Part shown: positions 52,862-61,080 of the stretch, piece after piece
Position numbering within the stretch: position 1 is the stretch's first letter
How the letters are laid out: each line of letters starts with the position of its first letter
Source: Streptomyces sp. WMMB303
GTDB taxonomy: Bacteria; Actinomycetota; Actinomycetes; Streptomycetales; Streptomycetaceae
Assembly: GCF_029351045.1 (NCBI RefSeq)
Contig: NZ_JARKIN010000001.1
Span: forward strand, 4,762,501-4,826,500
Length of the DNA: 64,000 nucleotides
Direction: 5' to 3'
Translations under genes and position numbers: made by a program
The notes under the pieces: generated by a model
The model's database searches: none
What the model was told of the DNA's origin: nothing
What the model saw: only the letters and a program-made list of their open reading frames with translations

Positions 52862-53931
52862 TGAACGATGTGCCCCCCAGCGAGACGCCAGCCGACCGCC
52901 CGCCGGAACCCGCTCCCGCGCCGGCCGGCGCGGCGCTGCTCGGCGACACCCGGTCGAGGCTGCTGGCGGCCTCTGTACTGCGGCTCGTCGTGCTCGCTCT
53001 GCTCTACTACGGGGGCGGACGGCTCGGCCTGCTGTGGCAGGTGGCGGTCGAGGGTGCGGTCGTCACCCCGTTCTGGCCGCCGACCGGTATCGCCGTCGCC
53101 GGACTGCTCTGGTTCGGACTCCGGGTGTGGCCGGGTGTTGCCCTCGGCGCGCTGCTGGTGCTCACCAATATGGGGCCGCTGAGCTGGACCTCGCTGGGCT
53201 CGGTCGCGGGCAGTACGCTCGCCCCGGTCCTCGCCTGCCTGCTGCTGCGCCGCGCGGGATTCCGCGAACAGGTGGACCGGCTGCGGGACGGGGTGAGCCT
53301 GGTCTTCCTCGCGGCGTTCCTGGGCATGCTGGTGAGCGCGACCGTGGGCACCCTGATGGTGGTGGCCGGCGGCAACCTCACGCTGCACGAGTTCTGGCCG
53401 GTCTGGTCCGCGTGGTGGGCGGGCGACGCGGTCGGAGTCCTGGTCGTCACCCCGCTGCTGCTGTCCCTGCCCAAGCTGGGCCGGCCGCGCAGCGTCCTGC
53501 AGGCGGTGGAGGCGCTGGGGCTGGGGGCGGCGACGACGGTACTGGCCATCGTGGTGACCCGTGCCCCCATGGACCTGCTGTTCCTGATCTTCCCGCTGCT
53601 GGTGTGGGCCGCGCTGCGGTTCCAGCTCGCGGGCTGCGCGGTGAGCACGACCATTCTCGCCGTCGCCGCGACCGGGGCCGCCACCGCGCGGGTGGGAGTC
53701 TTCGCGCGGGAGGACCTGATCACAGGCATGATCACGCTCCAGGCTCTGAACGGTTCCGCCGCGCTGACCACGCTGCTGCTGGCCGCCGTCACCGCCGAGA
53801 AGCGCAACACCCACCGAAGGATCGCCGCCGCCTGCGAAGACCTCGCCGAGATGGTGGAGGTCCTCGCCCCGCAGGGCCGCGGCCCGCGTTCGTTCCCGGC
53901 GGGCGGCCGGACGGGGCAGCGCCAGGGATAG
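52861..53931 (+). CDS. MASE1 membrane sensor protein without output domain
   Basis: 356 residues, ATG overlapping the phosphatase stop. A Pro/Ala tail, then eight or so helices with the MASE1 pattern: LLYYGGGRLGLLWQVA, VTPFWPPTGIAVAGLLWFG, ALGALLVLTNMG, EFWPVWSAWWAGDAVGVLVVTPLLL. The family usually carries a C-terminal kinase, cyclase or phosphatase domain. Here only a short tail of about 45 residues with a helix (RRIAAACEDLAEMVEVLA) follows. Output is probably through the co-translated PP2C protein. Confidence 0.88.
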   Translation: MNDVPPSETPADRPPEPAPAPAGAALLGDTRSRLLAASVLRLVVLALLYYGGGRLGLLWQVAVEGAVVTPFWPPTGIAVAGLLWFGLRVWPGVALGALLVLTNMGPLSWTSLGSVAGSTLAPVLACLLLRRAGFREQVDRLRDGVSLVFLAAFLGMLVSATVGTLMVVAGGNLTLHEFWPVWSAWWAGDAVGVLVVTPLLLSLPKLGRPRSVLQAVEALGLGAATTVLAIVVTRAPMDLLFLIFPLLVWAALRFQLAGCAVSTTILAVAATGAATARVGVFAREDLITGMITLQALNGSAALTTLLLAAVTAEKRNTHRRIAAACEDLAEMVEVLAPQGRGPRSFPAGGRTGQRQG

Positions 53932-53940
53932 GGTCCCGCC

Positions 53941-54597
53941 ATGGCCCTGCCTCCGCCCGCCGAGCCCCCGTCCGTGCCGTCCCTGTCCGTGCCGTCCCTG
54001 TCCGCGGCCGCATGGGAGGGGGCGCTGGACACGCTGGGACCGTGGCTGGCCGCGGTGGGCCCGCGGCAACACGCCGACTGGTTGCAGGACGTCTCGGCGG
54101 TGCTGCGGCTCGGCACCCGGGATCCGCGGGGCTGGCGCACCCTCGACCAGCACGCGGGGAGCCCCTCGCGCACCTCACAGGCTCCGTACTATCCGCTGGC
54201 CCTGGTGGACGCGCACCACCTCGACCGCCACCTGGAGCTGATCACCCGGCGGGAAGCCACCATGCTGCTGACGCGCCACTGCGCCGAGTACGGCGGGCCC
54301 CCGTTCCACCCCCGTTCCGAGGCGGCTCTGCGTGCGGCGGCCCGCACCCTCCTGGCCAGGTTCGGCCCCGCCGCCGAGTTCGCCACCAACGAGGACCTGA
54401 TGCCCGACGAGTTCGTCGACGACGCTTTCGACGAGGAGGAGAGGGGCGCGGAGGCCCCCGACAGGTGCCGTCGGCCGCTCGCGGTCTCCTGTCTCGCCCA
54501 TCCGACCGCCGAGCGGGACGGCTACCTCATGGACATGGGCGTGATCGCCGCTTCGGAGACCGAGGTCGGCGTCTTCTGGAACTACTTCATCGACTGA
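53941..54597 (+). CDS. uncharacterised protein
   Basis: 218 residues starting nine bases after the MASE1 gene. I do not recognise the family. The N-terminus holds a 15-base duplication (VPSLS twice). The body has an Arg/His-rich helical part (RREATMLLTRHCAEYGG) and an acidic stretch DLMPDEFVDDAFDEEERGAE, and ends DMGVIAASETEVGVFWNYFID. No signal peptide or membrane helix. Spacing suggests it is the third gene of the phosphatase/MASE1 operon. Confidence 0.65.
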   Translation: MALPPPAEPPSVPSLSVPSLSAAAWEGALDTLGPWLAAVGPRQHADWLQDVSAVLRLGTRDPRGWRTLDQHAGSPSRTSQAPYYPLALVDAHHLDRHLELITRREATMLLTRHCAEYGGPPFHPRSEAALRAAARTLLARFGPAAEFATNEDLMPDEFVDDAFDEEERGAEAPDRCRRPLAVSCLAHPTAERDGYLMDMGVIAASETEVGVFWNYFID

Positions 54598-54638
54598 CCC
54601 CGGCCCCTGCCGAACTGCGCCGACGCGCGGCGGCAGTC

Positions 54639-55248
54639 TCAGGCGGCCAGGTGCGCGAGAAGTTCGGGGCCCGCCGGATAGGGCTCCTCGACGGGCAGCA
54701 GGCTGCGCGCACCCGTCAGGTCACCGGCGCGCACGGCGGCGTGCACCCGGTGGGCGAGCGGAGTGACGTCGGTGAGGGAGACGGTCCACTCGTCGGCGTA
54801 GCGGCGTGCGGCCTCACCCGCGAGGCCGAGCTGGAGGGAGCGGTGGGGCAGCGGGCGCAGGTGCAGGTCGCGTTCGGGATCCCACTGCACCCGGGCCGGG
54901 GACTCCCGCAACTTCCGCTTCCACGCCGCGCGGTCGGGATGCCGGTCCGGGTCGTGGTGCGACAGGCAGGCGTGGCGCAGCGCCCACTCGAAGCCCTCGC
55001 GGGTGATCTCCACGGCCAGCACGGTCTCCTGGTCCTGCTTGGTGGCCCAGCCGCAGCGGTACATCATCCACAGGAAGGACGGCTTGATCCAGGTCATCCG
55101 GTCCCGCTTCCAGGCTGCGGGGAACCGCCCGTCACGAGCGGCCGGCACGCCGATCCGGGGGGGCGTACGCCTGGTAGACGGTGACCGTGGTTGCCGTGTG
55201 CGACGCACGGATCCGATGCGTGGGTTGTTCGTGCTGATGTTCTGACAC
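54639..55248 (-). pseudogene. DUF4291 protein gene with a one-base frameshift in a 7-G run
   Basis: The family's usual start can be read from GTG 55248 as IRASHTATTVTVYQAYAP, the opening typical of DUF4291. The remainder IGVPAARDGRFPAAWKRD and the hallmark MTWIKPSFLWMMYRCGWATK is in another frame. The switch falls at a run of seven G (55157-55163 on the plus strand); with six G the two parts join as YAPRIGVPAARD. Everything downstream to 54639 is intact, including ALRHACLSHHDPDRH and the C-terminus. This is either a sequencing slip, a recent loss, or a slippery, phase-variable gene. DUF4291 has no known function. Confidence 0.8.
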
Positions 55249-55271
55249 GGCCACCAGGATCGCCGCACCGG

Positions 55272-55304
55272 CGGCCCGCCGGCCACCGGATTTCCGGCGG
55301 GCCG
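55272..55304 (-). terminator. hairpin terminator after the aldo/keto reductase gene
   Basis: Perfect 11-bp arms CGGCCCGCCGG (55272-55282) and CCGGCGGGCCG (55294-55304) with an 11-base loop, about 26 bases past the stop at 55330. Confidence 0.65.
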
Positions 55305-55329
55305 GGCGGGCGGCGACAGGGGCGGCCGC

Positions 55330-56154
55330 TCAGAGGATCTCCAGCGGACCCTTCCGGCGCGGCGGCGGGAACGCCTCGTCCAGCACGGCACGGTCCTCGT
55401 CGGTGAGCCGCAGATCGGCCGCCGCGCGGTTCTCCTCGACATGCGCGCGCACCGACGCCTTGGGGATGGCGATGACGTCCTCGTGGCGCAGCACCCAGGC
55501 CAGCGCCACCTGCGCGGGGGATACTCCGTGCACGTCGGCGACCGTGCGCAGTGCGGGGTGCTCCAGCAGCCGCCCCTGCTCGACCGGGGAGTAGGCCATC
55601 ACGGGCACCGCCAACTCGCGGCAGCGGGGCAGCAGATCGAACTCGGGCCCGCGCCGGGAGAGGTTGTAGAGCACCTGGTCGGTCTCCGGCACGGCTCCAC
55701 CGGGCAGGTCGGCGAGGTCGTCGGTGTCGAGGTTGCTCACTCCCCAGAAGCGGATGTCGCCCTGGCGTACCAAGTCCTCCAGCGCCTCGACCGTCTCGGC
55801 CAGCGGGACACCGCCGCGCCAGTGCAGCAGATACAGGTCGATGCGGTCGGTGCCCAGCCGGCGCAGGCTGGCCCGGCACGCCTCGACGGTGCCGCGCCGG
55901 TCGGCGTGGGAGGGCAGCACCTTGCTGACGAGGAACACCTGGTCCCGGCGGCCTTGCACGGCCTCGCCGACCAACTCCTCGGCGGCGCCACTGCCGTACA
56001 TCTCGGCGGTGTCGATGAGCGTCATGCCCAGGTCGATACCGGTGCGCAGCGCCTCCAGCTCCCGGGCCCGGCGGGAGGGGTCGTCGCCCATGTGCCAGGT
56101 GCCCTGGCCCAGGGCCGGGACGGCGGTACCGGAGGGGAGCTTCACAGTGCGCAC
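55330..56154 (-). CDS. aldo/keto reductase
   Basis: NADPH-dependent carbonyl reductase of 274 residues from GTG 56154, after AAAGGA. The catalytic tetrad is visible: Asp and Tyr in LIDTAEMYGSGAAE, Lys in LVSKVLPSHAD, His in LYLLHWRGGVPL. The C-terminal cofactor motif IAIPKASVRAHVEENRAAA is present. It lies 121 bases downstream of the yhfW-like gene on the same strand, so it could be read as a ninth gene of that operon, but no such link is known to me. Confidence 0.9.
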   Translation of the reverse strand: MRTVKLPSGTAVPALGQGTWHMGDDPSRRARELEALRTGIDLGMTLIDTAEMYGSGAAEELVGEAVQGRRDQVFLVSKVLPSHADRRGTVEACRASLRRLGTDRIDLYLLHWRGGVPLAETVEALEDLVRQGDIRFWGVSNLDTDDLADLPGGAVPETDQVLYNLSRRGPEFDLLPRCRELAVPVMAYSPVEQGRLLEHPALRTVADVHGVSPAQVALAWVLRHEDVIAIPKASVRAHVEENRAAADLRLTDEDRAVLDEAFPPPRRKGPLEIL

Positions 56155-56275
56155 GAGTTCGCGGTCCTTTCCGTGGGCGGCGGTTGCGGCCGGGCCCGGC
56201 GGGATGCACCGGTCCGGCGGGAGACGGGTACCCGGCGGCCCCGGTCCGGACGCCCGGTGCCGGACCCATGATCGC

Positions 56276-57526
56276 TCATACCGCGGCGCGCTGCGGTATC
56301 CGTCTGCCGTTGGCGAGGCCCTCGGGGTCGAGCCCCAGCGCGGCGGCGGTGGTGGCGCCCACGTCCGCGAGGCTGTCCGCGTCCGGCAGCAGCTCCACTC
56401 CGGACGCTCCGGGGCGGTGGATGAGCACCGGCACATACTCGCGGGTGTGGTAGGCGTGCCCGATGGTCGGGTCGTTGCCGTGGTCGCCGGTGACCACGAG
56501 CCGGTCCCCGGGCCGGTCCAACAGCGCGACCAGCGCGGCCAGCCCCGCGTCGACCTGCTCCAGGATGCGTGCGTACCGTTCGGTGTCCTGCTGGTGCCCG
56601 GCCAGATCGCTCTCCTGCACGTTGGCGACGACCAGCGCCTCACCCGGCGCGCGGACCGCCTCCGCCGTGTGCGCGAGGACGTCTGCCGTGGGCACGGCGG
56701 GGCGGCGGACCGCTGCCTCGCAGGCGAGGATGTCCGCGGCCTTGCCGACGAGGGTCACGGGGATGCCGGAGCGGGCCGCCAACTCGGGCAGTTGCCGGGT
56801 GTGGTCCAGCTCCGCGCCCAGGTGCCGCACCTGGAGGCCGTCGTGCCGGTAGAAGCCGCTCGCCGGGGTGTCCAGCCCCACCGTGCCGCCGTCGCCGTCG
56901 CGGACGAACTCGGGCAGCGGGCCGTCCGCGTGGCCGCCGACCGCGATGACCCGGGCGACCGGCGCCACCGCGCGCACGGTGCGGGCGACGGCGAGGATGC
57001 CGTCGAAGCCGACGGCATCCAGCTCGGCCGACGCGTTCCAGTTGATGCCGGGATCGGCCTCCAGGTTGTCGTGCACCAGCACACTGCCGTCCACCAGCAG
57101 CAGCGGCCGGCCGCCGAGGAGTTCGACCCGGTGCCCCGCCGTGCGCAGGGCCGCGGTGACCTCCGTCAGATGCTCGCCGAGCCGGGCGACGGTCACCCGG
57201 CTGAAGTCCGCGCCCATCATGGTCTGGTGCCCGGCGAAGGTGTCGGCGCCGGGGTAGCCCAATGCCGCCCGGCCTGCCGCGACGGGCAGCCGGGTGCCGC
57301 GGGCGAGGTCGGGGTGCGGGTGGACCAGGCCCAGGCCCAGCGCGCCGAGGACGGGCAGCCGCAGCGGCCTGCCGAGCGCCTTTCGGGCGTGGTCGAGTAC
57401 ATGACCACAGGTGTCGGCGGTCAGGTCGCCGGGACGCAGCGCACCGGCGTCCGGCATCGCCCCGATCCCGAACCCGTCGACGACGAGGATGACGGTGCGC
57501 CCCCGGTCGGCCCGCCCGCCGGTCAC
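56276..57526 (-). CDS. yhfW: YhfW-like phosphopentomutase-family metalloenzyme
   Basis: 416 residues; GTG 57526 overlaps the yhfX stop by four bases. Alkaline-phosphatase superfamily with two-metal motifs: LVVDGFGIGAMPDAG (first Asp), GHQTMMGADFS with the Thr that is phosphorylated in phosphopentomutases, LVVANVQESDLAGHQQD, and the Asp/His of RLVVTGDHGNDPTIGHAYHTREYVPV. Length is close to YhfW (about 408) and to DeoB. DeoB moves phosphate on ribose. The surrounding genes are those of the yhf operon rather than nucleoside salvage, so a different sugar phosphate is likely. Confidence 0.88.
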   Translation of the reverse strand: MTGGRADRGRTVILVVDGFGIGAMPDAGALRPGDLTADTCGHVLDHARKALGRPLRLPVLGALGLGLVHPHPDLARGTRLPVAAGRAALGYPGADTFAGHQTMMGADFSRVTVARLGEHLTEVTAALRTAGHRVELLGGRPLLLVDGSVLVHDNLEADPGINWNASAELDAVGFDGILAVARTVRAVAPVARVIAVGGHADGPLPEFVRDGDGGTVGLDTPASGFYRHDGLQVRHLGAELDHTRQLPELAARSGIPVTLVGKAADILACEAAVRRPAVPTADVLAHTAEAVRAPGEALVVANVQESDLAGHQQDTERYARILEQVDAGLAALVALLDRPGDRLVVTGDHGNDPTIGHAYHTREYVPVLIHRPGASGVELLPDADSLADVGATTAAALGLDPEGLANGRRIPQRAAV

Positions 57527-58686
57527 AGCGCCCTCCCCTGTGCGTCGTACAGCCCGGTCAGCCGGGGTCTTCCGGACTCGAGCCCGGCCACCACCGCGAC
57601 TTTGGAGCGGGTCACGAAGACCTGGGTGCGGAACGCGAGCAGCGCGGTGTCGCCGGCCCGCACCGGCCGGTCGACGTCGGGGGCGGCCAGCAGCCGGTAG
57701 TAGTCGATGTTCTCCGCGGGCGCGTCCTGCACCGCCAGCCGCTGCCCGGTGCGGGGCAGCAGCGCGGAGTTGAGGTGCGCGCGCGGGTAGAACCCGCCGC
57801 CGAACAGCGCCGGCCGCCCGTCCGCCAGCGTGTGCGCGACTTCCGACACGTAGACGTAGGCGGGCCGTTCGGGCTGGCCGGTGTCGACGGCGTGCAGCGG
57901 TGTGGTGCCGGTCAGGGCGTGGCCGGGCTCGCCGTGGGTGGCGCCCAGCCGCGCGAGCAGCGGCAGACTGGCCACGGAGGTGGCGCTGGGGGCGCTGAGC
58001 TTCAGGTCCCGGTGTCCGCGCGCGGCCAGCGCCTCGCGGGCTTCGAGGGCGACGTCGAAGGTGGGAGTGGGCTCGGGCAGGCCGGTCTTGGCGTCGCACA
58101 GCACGCAGGGGAACGCGGTGACTCCCGCGATGCGGATACCCGGCAGGCGCTCGGCCTGCTCGGCGAACGTGTCGAGCCCGGTCAGCGGGACACCGCCCTC
58201 CTGCCCCGGGTAGACCGAGCCGGGGGCGCCCTCGAGCCGGACGAGGACGTCCTGCACCAGGCCCAGGCGCTGCGCCGCCGCGGAGACGGCACGCGCGTTG
58301 TCGAGATCGAAGACGGTGACGGTCTCCGGCCGCAGCGCCAGCAGCTCGGGCAGGGCGCGGTGCGGGACCTGCACCAGGTGGCCGAGGTTCCCGGCGCGGA
58401 CTCCGGCCGTGTGCAGGGTGCGCGCCTCGTCGGCGTCGATGGCGGCGAACCGGGGGATGGCGCGCGCGACGGCCCGGATCAGTTCCGGGTTGCGGCCGAA
58501 CTGCTTGACCACGAACCACAGCGACAGGTCCAGGCGCTGGGCCGTGTCCGCGAGCAGGGCTGCGTTCCGCGCGATGGCGTCCAGGTCCATGACGTAGGTG
58601 TCGGGTGGGATCTCGCCGCGCCGGTGGAGGTCGGCCGCGGTGTCGGCGAGCTCCGGGTTGCGGGCGAGGAGGCTGTCGAGGAACAC
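57523..58686 (-). CDS. yhfX: YhfX-like PLP-dependent alanine-racemase-family protein
   Basis: 387 residues from GTG 58686, five bases after AAAGGA; the length equals my recollection of E. coli YhfX. The fold-III barrel holds the PLP Lys at K61 in WFVVKQFGRNP. Conserved YhfX blocks are NLGHLVQVPHRALPELL, SVYPGQEGGVPL, LSAPSATSVASLPLLARLGATHGEPGHALTG and TQVFVTRSKVAVVAGLESG. An earlier ATG at 58740 lies inside yhfS and is not needed. Enzymes of this fold racemise or decarboxylate amino acids; the substrate is unknown. It sits between yhfS and yhfW in tight order. Confidence 0.9.
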   Translation of the reverse strand: MFLDSLLARNPELADTAADLHRRGEIPPDTYVMDLDAIARNAALLADTAQRLDLSLWFVVKQFGRNPELIRAVARAIPRFAAIDADEARTLHTAGVRAGNLGHLVQVPHRALPELLALRPETVTVFDLDNARAVSAAAQRLGLVQDVLVRLEGAPGSVYPGQEGGVPLTGLDTFAEQAERLPGIRIAGVTAFPCVLCDAKTGLPEPTPTFDVALEAREALAARGHRDLKLSAPSATSVASLPLLARLGATHGEPGHALTGTTPLHAVDTGQPERPAYVYVSEVAHTLADGRPALFGGGFYPRAHLNSALLPRTGQRLAVQDAPAENIDYYRLLAAPDVDRPVRAGDTALLAFRTQVFVTRSKVAVVAGLESGRPRLTGLYDAQGRAL

Positions 58687-58687
58687 G

Positions 58688-59989
58688 TCAGTCCTTTGCG
58701 CGGTGCTGCGGTACGTCGTGCGGGGCTGCGGGCGCGGCATGGTGCCGGGGCGCTTCGGGCGCTGGAGGCGCGGGGGCGGATCCGGGCGCCGGGGACGCGG
58801 GGCGTCCGGGTGCTCCGGGGGCGGGTGGTGCGGTGCCGATCACCGCCAGGGAGCGGCGCAGGATGTCCAGGACGAGGTCGGCGCCGGCGCGCATCGGATT
58901 GACGCGGACCACCCAGTCGGCCAGCTCGGGTGCGTCGTCCAGGGCCGAGCTGGACATCCGGTAGAAGAGCGGCGCGATCTCGTACCGGGAGTTGGAGCCC
59001 ACCGGGTAGGGCGCCGCGCCGAACCGGGCGGCCACCTCGGGCAGCCGCCGCGCCACGGGCGCGTCGAGCTGCACGAGCAGGCATCTGTCCTGCGCGTTGG
59101 CGATGCGCACGTCGGCGACGCCGGGCACTTCGCCGGCCGCGAGGCGCTCGGCGATCTCGGCGCCGACCCGGGACTGCAGGGCCCACATCACCGGCACGTG
59201 GGTGAGGGCGCGCAGCGCGTCGAGCGCCTGGTGGCCCTGGACCTGGCCGCCGCCGGAGTAGTTGTCGGCGTGCACGCGGGCGACCAGGTCGGTGGCGCCG
59301 ACGACGGCACCGACGCCCTCCGGGCCGTGCAGCTTGAACAGCGAGAAGCAGGAGGCGTCCGCGCCGAGTTCGACTCCGGAGGCGGGCACCCGGAAGACGG
59401 CGTAGTTGTCGTCGGTGAGGGTGCGGACACCGGCCTGCCGGCAGGCGGCGAGGACCTCGCCGGGATCGTAGGAGTCGGCCAGCCGCTGCCGGGTGTGCTG
59501 CACGTACGCCCAGCGGAAGCGGCCGGAGGCCAGCACGCTGCGCAGCGCGTCGAGGTCGTTGAAGTCGGCTTCGACGGTCTCGACTCCGAGCCCGCGCAGC
59601 GTCACGGCGGTGGTGCGGTAGACGGGGGCCCGGTGGATGAGCAGGGGTTCGCCCGGCCCGACGGCGGCGGTCAGGGCGGCGCGGATCGCGCCGGTGCCCG
59701 CGCCCTGCACGAGTGCGGCGTCCTCGGCGCCGAAGTACGCGGCCAGCACCGCCTCGACGCGCGCGGTGGTCAGCGGGCGGCCCAGCTCGGGCACCACTCC
59801 GGCGTCGGCGGCGAACAGCTCCGGCCCGGCGAAGTGTGCCGCGGTGGCCTCCAGCAGCCGGAACTGCTGCCCGGCCGCGTCTTCCACCGGAACGGTGTCC
59901 AGCGGGAACGTGCGGGGCAGCGGCGGGGGCGCCGGCCTCGAGCCGTGCGCGTCCGGCGTGTCGGACGGGTTCGAGGGGGTGGCGGCCAT
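58688..59989 (-). CDS. yhfS: YhfS-like PLP-dependent aminotransferase-fold protein
   Basis: 433 residues from ATG 59989, one base after the php stop (TGAGATG) and with GAGGAG inside php. Fold-type I PLP enzyme: ALVQGAGTGAIRAAL (phosphate loop), LTDDNYAVFR with the cofactor Asp near 193, and the PLP Lys K219 in CFSLFKLHGPEGVGAVVG, which resembles cysteine desulfurase or selenocysteine-lyase type enzymes. The last 50 residues are Pro/Ala/His-rich and look disordered, an extension not needed for the fold. Substrate unknown. Confidence 0.88.
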   Translation of the reverse strand: MAATPSNPSDTPDAHGSRPAPPPLPRTFPLDTVPVEDAAGQQFRLLEATAAHFAGPELFAADAGVVPELGRPLTTARVEAVLAAYFGAEDAALVQGAGTGAIRAALTAAVGPGEPLLIHRAPVYRTTAVTLRGLGVETVEADFNDLDALRSVLASGRFRWAYVQHTRQRLADSYDPGEVLAACRQAGVRTLTDDNYAVFRVPASGVELGADASCFSLFKLHGPEGVGAVVGATDLVARVHADNYSGGGQVQGHQALDALRALTHVPVMWALQSRVGAEIAERLAAGEVPGVADVRIANAQDRCLLVQLDAPVARRLPEVAARFGAAPYPVGSNSRYEIAPLFYRMSSSALDDAPELADWVVRVNPMRAGADLVLDILRRSLAVIGTAPPAPGAPGRPASPAPGSAPAPPAPEAPRHHAAPAAPHDVPQHRAKD

Positions 59990-59990
59990 C

Positions 59991-60989
59991 TCAGATCTCC
60001 TCCGGGCTCGCACCGGTCAGAAAGCGCAGCGGGTTGCGCCGCGTCAGCACATCGATCAGTTCGTCGTCCACGCCGGCGGCGCGCAGGGCGGGCAGGAACG
60101 AGCGGAACAGGTGCCCGTAGCCCGTACCGCCCTCGCTGCGCAGGTAGGCGTGGCGGGAGATGTCGCAGCTCAGCAGTGCCCGGTCGGCGTGCCCGGCCTC
60201 CAGGAACGCGAGGAGCAGCCGCAGCCGCTCCTTGTCGCTCTGGTAGCTGTCCTTGCCGACGGTGTCGAACGCGACGTAGGCGCCGGCCTCGGCGAGTCGC
60301 CGGTGCACGGCGGGTGCGGTGAGCAGGTCCTGGTGCCCGACGCAGATCCGGTGCGGGGCGAGACCCGCACCGGTCAGCAGGTCGAGCTGGGCGAGTCCGC
60401 CGTGGCCGAGCTGGGCGTGGGTGGCCACCGACAGGCCGGTGGCGACGGCCGTGTGCGCTGCGGCACGCAGTACCCGGGTCTCGGGTTCGCTGGGGGCCTC
60501 GCCGTGGCTGCCCACCTCGCCGAGCACTCCGGGGCGGATGCCGGTGGGTGCGCCGTCGGGTCCTGCCATGCCCTCGCGGACCTCCGCCGTCAGGGTGGCG
60601 GCGAGCTGTTCCACGGAGGCTCCGGCCAGGTCGCCGGGCGGATGGAAGGGCTCGTAGTACCACCCGGTCGCGGCGACGACGGCGACGCCGCTGTCCCGGG
60701 CTATCCGGGCGAGGGCGGCCGGATCGCGGCCCATGCCCCGGCAGGTCAGCTCGATGACGAGGGAGAGGCCGTATTCCTCGCGCAGCGCGGCCAGTTCCCG
60801 GCCGACGGCCGGTCCGTGCCGCTGCGCGTCGAGGACGGCGGCTCCGTCGTTGCGGCGGTCCAGGTCGAGGACCAGGTGTTCGTGGGCGAGGACGGGGCCG
60901 CTGACGGATGCCGCCGCCAGCGGCCCGGCGACCGTGTGCACCCGCGGCTCGGTGCCGCGGTGCGGGTGGGGGGTGGAGCGCGCGCTCAT
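59991..60989 (-). CDS. php: Php phosphotriesterase-homology amidohydrolase
   Basis: 332 residues from ATG 60989. Two-zinc (beta/alpha)8 hydrolase of the phosphotriesterase family: H36 and H38 in LAHEHLVLDL, bridging Glu in GVLGEVGSHG (the family often has Lys or Glu here), His in VATHAQLGHGG, His in ICVGHQDLL and Asp in RALLSCDISRHAYL. The block FDTVGKDSYQSDKERLRLL matches E. coli Php closely. PTE homologues are mostly lactonases or phosphodiesterases; this one's substrate is unknown, but it should be made or used by the two PLP enzymes beside it. Confidence 0.9.
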   Translation of the reverse strand: MSARSTPHPHRGTEPRVHTVAGPLAAASVSGPVLAHEHLVLDLDRRNDGAAVLDAQRHGPAVGRELAALREEYGLSLVIELTCRGMGRDPAALARIARDSGVAVVAATGWYYEPFHPPGDLAGASVEQLAATLTAEVREGMAGPDGAPTGIRPGVLGEVGSHGEAPSEPETRVLRAAAHTAVATGLSVATHAQLGHGGLAQLDLLTGAGLAPHRICVGHQDLLTAPAVHRRLAEAGAYVAFDTVGKDSYQSDKERLRLLLAFLEAGHADRALLSCDISRHAYLRSEGGTGYGHLFRSFLPALRAAGVDDELIDVLTRRNPLRFLTGASPEEI

Positions 60990-61080
60990 CGGTGGGCCTT
61001 CCTGGTGGCGTGCTGCCTGGGGCCGCTCGTGCGATCCTGCGGGATCGCGGGCCCCGGGGGCACGCCCCGGTCGGGACGGA

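Noticed and set aside
54639..55097. DUF4291 gene taken as intact from an internal ATG at MTWIKPSF
   Set aside because: The conserved N-terminal region is present just upstream in another frame, so the gene is longer and frameshifted.
55330..56154. Aldo/keto reductase as a ninth member of the yhf operon
   Set aside because: Same strand, but a 121-base gap and no known association; left as a neighbour only.
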